Shown here: one piece after another, positions 14,077 through 20,751 of the stretch | How the letters are laid out: each line of letters opens with the position of its first letter | Position numbering within the stretch: the stretch's first letter is position 1 | Source: Treponema sp. | Lineage (GTDB): Bacteria; Spirochaetota; Spirochaetia; Treponematales; Treponemataceae | Reading direction: 5' to 3' | DNA: 64,000 nt | NCBI GenBank assembly: GCA_016294105.1 | Contig: JAEDCN010000004.1 | Location: 1 to 64,000, forward strand | Notes under the pieces: generated by a model | Databases searched by the model: none | Told to the model about the DNA's origin: nothing | Seen by the model: only the letters and a program-made list of their open reading frames with translations | Program-made: the position numbers and the translations under genes

Positions 14077-15204
14077 ATGAATAATACAACAGAGATTGCA
14101 AAGATTGAAAAAGAGACAAAAGACATGATGTCTCAAATTGTAAATATCAATAAGTCCATTGACCATTCAAAGTATGTGGTTGGAGGGCTTAAGGATAAGG
14201 AGCATTCATGGTTAGCAAAATTAACAGGAAAAGCTAAAGATGACAAAATTGCAGATTTAGCTGTTGCCCTGGGTTCTACAAATGTTGCTGTAGCAGATCT
14301 ATCTAAGATTGTGCAGAAAGCTATGATACTGTCCCAGCACTCTATGATTCATAGTCAAACCATGACGGAAACTATTTCAAAAATGCTTTCAGTGGGTTTA
14401 CAGGATGTAAATGGACGGATAGTTCAGCTTTCAGATCAGGATAGAGAAATTGCAGAGTATATACTCAAGAGTGCAGAGAGTTTTACCAAAAATCAGGAAA
14501 AAATTGCTGGTGAATTCAATAAAACTTCTGATCAGGTTGGAAGTTTAGAAGACCGTATCGAAAAAATACAGAGGGAGCAGAATGAGTTTATTTCAGCTCA
14601 GCAGAAGAAAACAGAGGATTTGCAGAATGCTTTGGACGCTAAATCTAGTCGTTTAGAAGATAAAGTGGATACTTCCATTAAAGAACTAGAAACTAAAGTT
14701 GCTGGTGAAGTAAAGCAGTGTGAAAATTTGATAAAGACTCACAAGGATGAACTTGAAAATCAGCGTGTTGAAAGTAAGCAACAGTTAGATAATTTCACAC
14801 AGCAATTAGATAACAAAGTGGAGAAATCTATTAAAGAAATAGAAACTCAAGTTGCTGGTGGAGTAAATCAGTGTGAAAATTTGATAAACAATTTCAAAGG
14901 TGAGCTTAACAGTCAGCGTGATAATCTGGAATCTGTAGTTACCGATGCAGGAAAGAACCTTCGTCAAGAGACTGAAAAACTACTCCAGCAACAAAAAGCG
15001 GAGCTGGAGGAACTGAAATCCCAGCTGCAAGCAAAGAGAAACCCCCATCCTCTTTCCATTGTTACTCTGATTGTAAGTATCGCAGCATTGTTGGTAGCTA
15101 TTGTTACCTTCTGCACTGGCAATTCCGCTACAGATATAGAAGCCCCCACGCCTACCACGATGGAAATAAAAACAACTACGGAAGTACCAGAAGCTCAACA
15201 ATAA
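14077..15204 (+). CDS. tail-anchored coiled-coil protein, unknown function
   Basis: The 375-residue protein has a mostly coiled-coil cytoplasmic part (residues about 110-320), a single hydrophobic segment at about 326-347 (LSIVTLIVSIAALLVAIVTF), and a short T/P-rich tail outside. Two near-repeats are visible, VDTSIKELETKVAGEVKQCENLI and VEKSIKEIETQVAGGVNQCENLI, about 60 residues apart, so the rod has been lengthened by internal duplication. The architecture is like a receptor stalk or a phage-tail-fibre-like rod turned inward. It has a GGAG site and is separated from the preceding gene by 12 bp and from the protease gene by 22 bp, so the four genes form one operon. Function unknown. Confidence 0.72.
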   Translation: MNNTTEIAKIEKETKDMMSQIVNINKSIDHSKYVVGGLKDKEHSWLAKLTGKAKDDKIADLAVALGSTNVAVADLSKIVQKAMILSQHSMIHSQTMTETISKMLSVGLQDVNGRIVQLSDQDREIAEYILKSAESFTKNQEKIAGEFNKTSDQVGSLEDRIEKIQREQNEFISAQQKKTEDLQNALDAKSSRLEDKVDTSIKELETKVAGEVKQCENLIKTHKDELENQRVESKQQLDNFTQQLDNKVEKSIKEIETQVAGGVNQCENLINNFKGELNSQRDNLESVVTDAGKNLRQETEKLLQQQKAELEELKSQLQAKRNPHPLSIVTLIVSIAALLVAIVTFCTGNSATDIEAPTPTTMEIKTTTEVPEAQQ

Positions 15205-15226
15205 CTGGTCATTACAGGAGGAACAG

Positions 15227-17518
15227 ATGACAACAGGAAAATTCGACATTGACAGCAAGGACTTTGACCTTGAGGAATGCATGGCCCAGGCACAGCAGGG
15301 CAACCCCGACGCACAGGTAAGCATTGCCTACTGCTACATTTTGGGTATCAATGGCCTGGAGGAGGACGAGCGCAAGGGCTTTGAGTATGCCCAGCTGTCT
15401 GCAAACCAAGGCTCTCCCAACGGGTTTGACTGCCTGGCCGAATGTTATGCGAGGGGCTGGGGAGTCAAGCAGGACAAGAAAAAAGCCTTTTACTGGTACC
15501 AGAAATCTGCTGAGGAAGGCTTTGCAGAGGGAATGTGTGATTTGGGGCGGTGCTATAAAGCGGGCATCGGCACAAAGAAAAATGAGGGGCTTGCCTTTGA
15601 ATGGTTCCAGAAGGCAGTGGAGGCAGGGGATGTGCCAGCCCTGCTGCACTTGGCTGGGTGTTATATGTATGGCATTGGCACGGACGAGGACGAAAAAAAG
15701 GCGTTTGGGTGCTATCAAGAGGCTGCCGAGAAGGAAAGTCCGGTGGGAATGTGGAGATTGGGTGAGTGCTATGAGCTCGGTCTTGGCACAGAGAAAGATG
15801 AGGAGGCCGCCTTTGAATGGTACCAGAAGGCGGCAGACCGGAAGCTCCTTGAAGGCATTGAGCGTTTGGGATGGTGTTATCTTGTAGGAATTGGCACAAA
15901 GGAGGACGAAAAGAAGGGGCGGAGGCTGCTGGAGGAGGCCGCAGACCGGGACTCCACGTTTGCAATGTTCTGGCTGGCACTTCATCATGAGAATAAGGAG
16001 GAGTGGGAAAAGTCCTCCAAGTACCTGAAAAAGGGAATGGAGCTGGGGGACTGCGACTGTCAGGTTCGGCTGGGAAGATACTACCATGAGGGCTTGGGTG
16101 TTACCAGGGATGACCACAAGGCCTACGACTTGATTCACAAGGCCGCCGTAAAATATGAGGATGGGGATGCCCTCTACTGGCTCAGCTGGTGCTACCATGA
16201 AGGGATTGGGGTTGCAAAGGATGAGGATATGGCTGACACCTATTACCGCAAGGCCGTGGAAAAAGGATACCAGGAGCCGGAGGACAAAAATGCTCCCCCG
16301 ACCTTGGAGGAGGTGTATGAGGAAAAAATGAATGGCACCACTGCAAAGAGCAACCGGCAGGCGGTGAACTACAAGCAGGACAAAAAAAAGGTGGAAAACT
16401 GCATTGCCTTCATTCAGACTGACAAGGGCGAGGGCTCAGGCTTTGTCATCCGGGCAGATGGTTTGATTGCCACCTGCGAGCATGTTATAGGTGATGCAAA
16501 AAAAATCCATCTCAAGCTTTGGAATGCCAGCAAGGAGGATTGGGATATTCATGCGGCGGAGGTCTACAAGGCAGATAAGAAGACGGACTCCGCCCTCCTC
16601 AAGATAAAGGATGAGGCTGTGGACCTGGATTTTCTGGAGCTTGACGTTGAGCGCAAGCAGCCCGATTTGGGAGAGGGGATTGTCATGTACGGCTATCCCT
16701 TGGGAACACGGATTGACAGCAACCCCATGACATTGAATGTGTCCTTTGCAAGGGGATATGTTTCTTCCAACAACAAGCGGGATGACCTGCGGATTACCAC
16801 GCTGGACATCCATGCCGTTCCGGGAAATTCAGGCAGTCCCATCATCAGCGGGGAGAATGGCAAGGTCATTGGCCACCTTACCGGAGCCATCCTCGGTTCG
16901 GATCCTACCAACTCAATTGAGTACATGATTCCCGTGGAGTACATCAAGGAACTGCTGTCAGACGCAGATGGGTTCCACCCGGAAGGGAATGGCAAAAGGC
17001 TTGACTCCAAGAAGTCTGATGAGGCAAAGGAGTCAAAGCAGAGTGCACCGACAGCCTCCAAGCCTCCCAAGCCAGTGGAGGAGGAAGAAGGGCCTGTTGC
17101 TCCTGCCCCCACAAGTCCCAAGCCCCTGAAGACCTGGGCTAGTGTAAAGAAGTTTATTAAAAATACCTACAAGGTTGCAGATGAAGAGAAGACTGTGCTA
17201 GCTCTTGATTTCCCCGGTTGTGATGAGGATAGAACTCAGAGAGTGTTTGTAGAAAAAATGGAGACAAAGAATAGAACTGTTTGGATTTCAGTACTTTCAT
17301 GTATTGGTCTGATTGATGACGATGACATTGATCAAGTATTGGAAGAACTGGGAGAATTCTGTTATGGAGGCCTTGTGAAAATGGAGAAACGACATTGGTT
17401 ACGGTATGCTGTTTTGATGGATTCTGTTTCAGAAGAAAGTTTACTGGATCCTATAGAAAACATTGCCTATACTGCAGACGAATTGGAGAAAAAATACATT
17501 GGTGGAGACCAAAGTTAG
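15227..17518 (+). CDS. Sel1-repeat / trypsin-like serine protease fusion
   Basis: The 763-residue protein has three parts. Residues about 12-345 are consecutive Sel1-like repeats (about 36 residues each; motifs such as A-x-x-x-L-G-x-C-Y..G-x-G-x-x-x-D-x-x-x-A). Residues about 385-585 are a trypsin-fold protease with triad H419 (CEHVIG), D454 (KTDSALLK) and S535 (PGNSGSP). A proline-rich linker follows, then a C-terminal domain (about 640-750) resembling YbjN/type III-chaperone-like folds (VWISVLSCIG, LEELGEFCYGGLV). There is no signal peptide, so the protease is cytoplasmic. The Sel1 array should bind partners. As last gene of the operon it may be the effector, activated by the membrane proteins. 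The combination is unusual. Confidence 0.85.
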   Translation: MTTGKFDIDSKDFDLEECMAQAQQGNPDAQVSIAYCYILGINGLEEDERKGFEYAQLSANQGSPNGFDCLAECYARGWGVKQDKKKAFYWYQKSAEEGFAEGMCDLGRCYKAGIGTKKNEGLAFEWFQKAVEAGDVPALLHLAGCYMYGIGTDEDEKKAFGCYQEAAEKESPVGMWRLGECYELGLGTEKDEEAAFEWYQKAADRKLLEGIERLGWCYLVGIGTKEDEKKGRRLLEEAADRDSTFAMFWLALHHENKEEWEKSSKYLKKGMELGDCDCQVRLGRYYHEGLGVTRDDHKAYDLIHKAAVKYEDGDALYWLSWCYHEGIGVAKDEDMADTYYRKAVEKGYQEPEDKNAPPTLEEVYEEKMNGTTAKSNRQAVNYKQDKKKVENCIAFIQTDKGEGSGFVIRADGLIATCEHVIGDAKKIHLKLWNASKEDWDIHAAEVYKADKKTDSALLKIKDEAVDLDFLELDVERKQPDLGEGIVMYGYPLGTRIDSNPMTLNVSFARGYVSSNNKRDDLRITTLDIHAVPGNSGSPIISGENGKVIGHLTGAILGSDPTNSIEYMIPVEYIKELLSDADGFHPEGNGKRLDSKKSDEAKESKQSAPTASKPPKPVEEEEGPVAPAPTSPKPLKTWASVKKFIKNTYKVADEEKTVLALDFPGCDEDRTQRVFVEKMETKNRTVWISVLSCIGLIDDDDIDQVLEELGEFCYGGLVKMEKRHWLRYAVLMDSVSEESLLDPIENIAYTADELEKKYIGGDQS

Positions 17519-17545
17519 GTTGACTCCCACCTGAGTCTGTTCCAG

Positions 17546-17668
17546 TCCACCACCCAACAGGAAATTTTCCACTGGATTTTCCCCCAATTTCCAGTGGAAA
17601 TTCCCTCAAAATCCAGTGAATTCTCACGGAATTTCCAGTGGAAATTCGCTGCATTTCCACTGAAAAAT
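17546..17668. repeat. array of palindromes with an exact 22-bp period
   Basis: Five sites of the form TTTCCA-S-TGGAAA have centres at 17572, 17594, 17616, 17638 and 17660, each 22 bp apart; a sixth degenerate TCCA half-site fits at 17550. Copies 2 (17586-17602) and 4 (17629-17647) are perfect palindromes of 17 and 19 bp; the others are partial. The period is not a multiple of three, and the array fills the 167-bp gap between the protease gene and the next ribosome-binding site. At two helical turns the sites lie on one face of DNA, which suggests cooperative binding by a dimeric protein. Confidence 0.8.
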
Positions 17669-17685
17669 TTATCTACGGAGGCACA

Positions 17686-17922
17686 ATGAAATTCTACTAT
17701 TGCGAATATTGCGGCGTAAAGCAGCCCAACCTGAACCTGCTGGTAACGGGCTACTGCCTGTACAATCCAGACAGGGCTCACGGCCGCCACAAGCTGTATG
17801 AGGGCTCGGAAAAGTCCCTGTACCACTGCAAGTATTGCGGGGCAAAGTATCCCAACCTGAAGCAGCTGGTGATGGGGGACTGCCTCTACAGTCCCCACCG
17901 CAAGCATTCCCCCGCGTTGTAA
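17686..17922 (+). CDS. small tandem Cys/His (zinc-finger-like) protein
   Basis: This 78-residue protein starts at the ATG behind GGAGG (17677-17681). It consists of two copies of a 37-residue unit: YYCEYCGVKQPNLNLLVTGYC..NPDRAHGRHK and YHCKYCGAKYPNLKQLVMGDC..SPHRKHSP. Each unit has CxxCG, a third cysteine about 18 residues later, and histidines near the end, a likely zinc site. I do not know the family. The gene lies directly behind the 22-bp palindrome array and 12 bp before the next gene. Composition is clearly more GC-rich than the four-gene operon upstream, so it may have arrived separately. It could bind the array, but nothing proves it. Confidence 0.72.
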   Translation: MKFYYCEYCGVKQPNLNLLVTGYCLYNPDRAHGRHKLYEGSEKSLYHCKYCGAKYPNLKQLVMGDCLYSPHRKHSPAL

Positions 17923-17934
17923 GGAGGCGTGGCC

Positions 17935-18732
17935 ATGAACAAGGATTTGTATCCCGCCAGCGAGCACCACCTCATAGACCAGCTGCATTCCCTCTTTTCC
18001 CGGTGGCGAAAGGCGGTGGACGCTGCGGGGCTGCCGGGGCTTTCCGGGGACCTGCTGGTGACGGATGGATTGTATCCCCGCTACACCATGCAGAAAATCC
18101 CCCTGCTGTTCATCGGGCGGGAGACGCTGGAGATGGAGGGTGAGGATTACATCGACGTGCTGTTTTCCGCCTACAAAGAGCAGCGGGTGGCGGGCACCAG
18201 CCTGAACGGGCACCAGTTCCACTCGCTGATGCTGCGGCTTGCCTGGGCCGTGCAAAACCGGCTGCCGCCCTGGGAGCAGGTTCCTCCTGCAAGCGACCTG
18301 GCGGAGCAGCTGGGAGTGGAGGGGGGATTCAGCTTTGCCTTTATGAACCTGTCCAAGCTCAGCAACGAGAGCGGCAGCTGGCAGGCGGACCGCAGTCTCA
18401 TCAGCCGCTTCATCCAGCTTTCCTGCCCCCAGCCGTCAGCGCAGTCCTCCGCTGCCAGTACCAGAAATCCTCCCGGCAACCTCATCCTGGAGGAGATAGG
18501 ACTCCTTGCACCCCACCTCATCATCACCATGAATATCGGGGAGTATTTCCCCCGGATTGGCAGCTTCCGCCCCGTGGAGTATGGCCCAGATGTGAGCCTC
18601 TACCAGCTGGAGCTGCCGGACGGCCGCCTGGTACCCGTGGCAGACACCCACCATTTCTCCGCCCCCGGAAAATCCCCCCAGCGGGACTACTACCAGCCCC
18701 TAGTTCAGCTATGGCCCAAGACGGGGCTGTGA
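17935..18732 (+). CDS. GC-rich gene, uracil-DNA-glycosylase-like fold suspected
   Basis: The 265-residue product starts at the ATG seven bases behind AAGGAGG; a GTG two codons upstream is possible. Visible features are LYPRYTMQKIPLLFIGRETLEM near residue 50, FSFAFMNLSKLSNESGSW near 130, LILEEIGLLAPHLIITMNIG near 190, and VADTHHFSAPGKSPQRDYY near the end. This succession (early G-containing loop after a beta strand, central N/S loop, late H-P/S loop) recalls the uracil-DNA glycosylase superfamily, but key residues are not clear and the call is tentative. Codon use is strongly GC-rich, unlike its neighbours, which suggests recent transfer. It ends 7 bp before the duplicated ArsC-like fragment that marks the island's right edge. 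Confidence 0.6.
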   Translation: MNKDLYPASEHHLIDQLHSLFSRWRKAVDAAGLPGLSGDLLVTDGLYPRYTMQKIPLLFIGRETLEMEGEDYIDVLFSAYKEQRVAGTSLNGHQFHSLMLRLAWAVQNRLPPWEQVPPASDLAEQLGVEGGFSFAFMNLSKLSNESGSWQADRSLISRFIQLSCPQPSAQSSAASTRNPPGNLILEEIGLLAPHLIITMNIGEYFPRIGSFRPVEYGPDVSLYQLELPDGRLVPVADTHHFSAPGKSPQRDYYQPLVQLWPKTGL

Positions 18733-18738
18733 CCGCTT

Positions 18739-18945
18739 GCCTGTGGCTCACGAATGGATGCCATCGAGGAGCTAATAGACAAAAACGCCAAGGAGTATGC
18801 TTCTATTGCATATCTTGAAGATAGTGCCAAGGCACAAAAGCTTTTAGACAATCCTATGCTGTTGAAGCAGCCCATTGTACGCAACGGAAAAACAGCTGCC
18901 ACTGTGGGCTATTGCCCTGAGGTGTGGGAGGGATGGAAATAACAA
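18739..18945 (+). pseudogene. duplicated 3' part of the ArsC-like gene
   Basis: The last 68 codons of the gene at 10440-10799 recur here with only a few silent-looking changes (for example GTACGC for GTCCGC). No start or promoter is attached. The match continues through the terminator hairpin. Such high identity indicates a recent duplication, probably formed when the island inserted. Confidence 0.88.
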
Positions 18946-18954
18946 AAAGCCTGA

Positions 18955-18990
18955 GTAGTGGTCTTGGGAACGACTGCTACCCAGGCTTTT
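18955..18990 (+). terminator. hairpin terminator, repeat family copy 2
   Basis: This has the same stem sequence as 10805-10847, GCCTGAGTAGTGGTC..GACTGCTACCCAGGC, but only four T follow before sequences diverge. It belongs to the duplicated ArsC-like 3' segment and faces the end of hicB. Confidence 0.7.
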
Positions 18991-19011
18991 AAATCAGTCT
19001 ATTGCTCTCGT

Positions 19012-19404
19012 TTACAGTGTAATCCCCATTTTGTTGCAAAGTGCTTCTTGCAATGTTTGACTAAAATTAATACCCGATTTTTCTGCTTTTTTATTCAGCC
19101 AGGATGGGAGTGTCAGCGTTTTTTTTACAGCCTTATTGTCCACTGTTCTTCGCCACATTTCTGTATCTGTAAAAACAAGATTGACCATGCCTTTTGTTTC
19201 TATTTTTTTTGCATCAGAGGGGATTGGCACTTCCTTTCCGCAATCCTCGTAATCTGCCAACATCATGGCAAGCACGTCCTGAGCCATTTCTATAGCCTCT
19301 ATCATAGTGTCTCCACAGGTAAAGCAATTGGGAATGTCTGGAAAATTAACAATATACCCACCTTCCTCCGCATTTTCAAAAATCGCTGGATATAAATACT
19401 TCAT
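19012..19404 (-). CDS. hicB: HicB-family antitoxin
   Basis: The 130-residue antitoxin of the HicAB system has an N-terminal RNase-H-like half (YLYPAIFENAEEGGYIVNFPDIPNCFTCGDTMIEAIEMAQDVL), the classic HicB signature. The C-terminal part carries a ribbon-helix-helix-like segment (KKTLTLPSWLNKKAEKSGINFSQTLQEAL) that binds the operator. It lies 14 bp downstream of hicA in the same transcription unit, with an AAGGAGG site before its ATG. It neutralises HicA and, with it, should repress the promoter at 19612-19640. Confidence 0.92.
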   Translation of the reverse strand: MKYLYPAIFENAEEGGYIVNFPDIPNCFTCGDTMIEAIEMAQDVLAMMLADYEDCGKEVPIPSDAKKIETKGMVNLVFTDTEMWRRTVDNKAVKKTLTLPSWLNKKAEKSGINFSQTLQEALCNKMGITL

Positions 19405-19418
19405 GTTTCCTCCTTATT

Positions 19419-19598
19419 TTACAAAAGCCCTGCAGCTTTTAAAATACTAATTGCCAGCCCCTTTTTTATATCCCCTTTATGACGGGGAATTGGAATTTTT
19501 GTCGTACCATCAGGGCTAATGGCTTTGTCATGATTTGCTCCGTGTTGGATTGTCCACCCTGCTTTTTTTAATCTCTTCTCAATTTCTTTTTTTGTCAC
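19419..19598 (-). CDS. hicA: HicA-family mRNA interferase toxin
   Basis: This 59-residue protein starts at a GTG behind AGGAG. The sequence runs TKKEIEKRLKKAGWTIQ, then HGANHDKAISPDGTTKIPIPRHKG, then DIKKGLAISILKAAGL. The double-stranded-RNA-binding-like fold and the conserved histidine (G-A-N-H-D region, where family members carry the catalytic His) are recognisable. It cuts mRNA and is held inactive by HicB, encoded next. It is complete for the family, whose members are about 60 residues. Confidence 0.92.
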   Translation of the reverse strand: MTKKEIEKRLKKAGWTIQHGANHDKAISPDGTTKIPIPRHKGDIKKGLAISILKAAGLL

Positions 19599-19611
19599 TT
19601 AATCTCCTTTA

Positions 19612-19640
19612 AATATATACGTGTATTATACGTATGTCAA
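19612..19640 (-). promoter_or_regulatory. hicAB promoter with an operator in the spacer
   Basis: On the minus strand TTGACA, 17 bp and TATATT form a near-consensus promoter. The spacer is largely the interrupted palindrome ATACGTGTATTATACGTAT (19617-19635), the expected kind of HicB target. Binding would block RNA polymerase directly. Confidence 0.75.
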
Positions 19641-19735
19641 TGATATATAAAACTCTACGTCTATAATTATTATAGGGTTCTAGGAGAAGAAATTTGCCAA
19701 AAACAGGAAAAATAATTTTAAAAAACTGGAAATAT

Positions 19736-19780
19736 AAAGCCTGAGCAGTTGCCTTAGGAAAAGGCCGCTACCCAGGCTTT
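19736..19780. terminator. hairpin terminator, repeat family copy 3
   Basis: GCCTGAGCAGTTGCC and GGCCGCTACCCAGGC form the stem; A- and T-runs flank it on both sides. It lies just behind the stop of the repeat protein on the minus strand and upstream of hicA, so it separates the two units. Confidence 0.65.
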
Positions 19781-19786
19781 GTATTC

Positions 19787-20617
19787 TTAGAGTGCATGGT
19801 ATTCTGTCTTAGTTTTCACCTTTCCATTTTTCCAATAGGTGTATTCATGCCAGTATTCCTCGCCGTCGTTGTCTTTGTAATGAATTTGGTTTCCGTTGCT
19901 GTCGTATTCATTCCATTCTTCCTTGCCGTCACTGTTTTTGTAATGAATCAAGTTCCCGTTGCTGTCGTATTCACCCCATTCTTCATAGCCGTTACTGTTT
20001 TTGTAATGAATCAAGTTCCCGTTGCTGTCGTATTCAAACCATTTTTCATCGCCGTTACTGTCTTTGGAATGAATCAAGTTCCCGTTGCTATCGTATTCAT
20101 TCCAGAATTCATCGCCGTCACTGTCTTTGAAATGAATCAAGTTCCCGTTGCTGTCGTATTCATTCCATTCTTCATAGCCGTCACTGTATTTGGAATGAAT
20201 CAAGTTTCCGTTGCTGTCGTATTCATTCCATTTTTCATAGCCGTCACTGTCTTTGAAATGAATCAAGTTCCCGTTGCTGTCGTATTCACTCCATTCTTCC
20301 CAGCTGTAACTGTATTTGGAATGAATCAAGTTTCCGTTGCTGTCGTATTCTTTCCAGGATTCATAGCCGTCACTGTCTTTGGAATGAATCAAGTTCCCGT
20401 TGCTGTCGTATTCTTTCCAGTATTCATAGCCGTTACTGTTTTTGTAATGAATCAAGTTCTCGTTGTTGTCGTATTCGCTAATAGATAAAACTTCCACCCA
20501 TTTTGAAAGGGTTTTGCCGTTTACAGTTACTTCTTTGTAGGTTTTTTCTCCGACTTCTGCTGAAAATGCAAGAGTGCTTAAAATAAAAAATACTGCTAAA
20601 AATGTAAATCGTTTCAT
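19787..20617 (-). CDS. secreted repeat protein (21-residue EYDSNGNLIH units)
   Basis: The 276-residue protein begins with a signal peptide (KRFTFLAVFFILSTLAFSAE). The rest is about ten tandem units of 21 residues of the form EYDSNGNLIH-x-K-x-S-D/N-G-x-E-x-W-x. Each unit should form a beta-hairpin, giving a long beta-solenoid or MORN/YD-like sheet outside the membrane. The DNA repeat is 63 bp and close to identical between units, so copy number probably changes by slippage or recombination. I chose the ATG at 20617 because the promoter -10 box lies 7 bp upstream; an ATG at 20653 would overlap it. No Shine-Dalgarno is present. Function unknown; adhesion or surface protection is possible. Confidence 0.75.
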   Translation of the reverse strand: MKRFTFLAVFFILSTLAFSAEVGEKTYKEVTVNGKTLSKWVEVLSISEYDNNENLIHYKNSNGYEYWKEYDSNGNLIHSKDSDGYESWKEYDSNGNLIHSKYSYSWEEWSEYDSNGNLIHFKDSDGYEKWNEYDSNGNLIHSKYSDGYEEWNEYDSNGNLIHFKDSDGDEFWNEYDSNGNLIHSKDSNGDEKWFEYDSNGNLIHYKNSNGYEEWGEYDSNGNLIHYKNSDGKEEWNEYDSNGNQIHYKDNDGEEYWHEYTYWKNGKVKTKTEYHAL

Positions 20618-20624
20618 GCTAAGT

Positions 20625-20653
20625 ATTATAGCACGGCAATGTTTCTTTATCAA
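20625..20653 (-). promoter_or_regulatory. strong promoter, leaderless layout
   Basis: On the minus strand TTGATA, 17 bp and TATAAT preceded by TG (extended -10) end 7 bp before the ATG at 20617. Transcription should start at the A of the start codon. Confidence 0.7.
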
Positions 20654-20667
20654 TTTTAAGGTGCAAC

Positions 20668-20718
20668 AAAAGCCTGGGCAGCGGTCTTGGAAGGGGCCGC
20701 TACCCAGGCTTATTTTTT
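20668..20718. terminator. hairpin terminator, repeat family copy 4
   Basis: GCCTGGGCAGCGGTC and GGCCGCTACCCAGGC form a long stem with T6 on the plus side and T4 on the minus side. It closes gadBC from the right; the sequence after it matches that after copy 1 (10805). Confidence 0.75.
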
Positions 20719-20751
20719 AGGATTCCATGGAGGGAACCTTATTTTCTAAGT

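Noticed and set aside
15212..16198. 328-codon minus-strand frame opposite the Sel1-protease gene
   Set aside because: It is a shadow of the repetitive Sel1 coding region; no start signal, and its composition follows the + strand codons.
17546..17668. CRISPR array
   Set aside because: The 22-bp period leaves almost no spacer between palindromes, the units are symmetric rather than direct repeats with unique spacers, and no cas gene is present.
17515..18255. 246-codon minus-strand frame across the palindrome array
   Set aside because: It is antisense to two genes with good ribosome-binding sites and runs through the 22-bp array, with a sequence unlike a real protein.
17935..18732. Firm assignment as uracil-DNA glycosylase
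   Set aside because: The order of loops is suggestive, but the water-activating and base-stacking residues could not be pinned down, so it is kept as a suspicion only.
19796..20488. 230-codon open frame on the + strand opposite the repeat protein
   Set aside because: It is the antisense shadow of the 63-bp repeats (63 is a multiple of three, so the opposite frame stays open). It has no ribosome-binding site, while the minus-strand frame has a signal peptide and a strong promoter.
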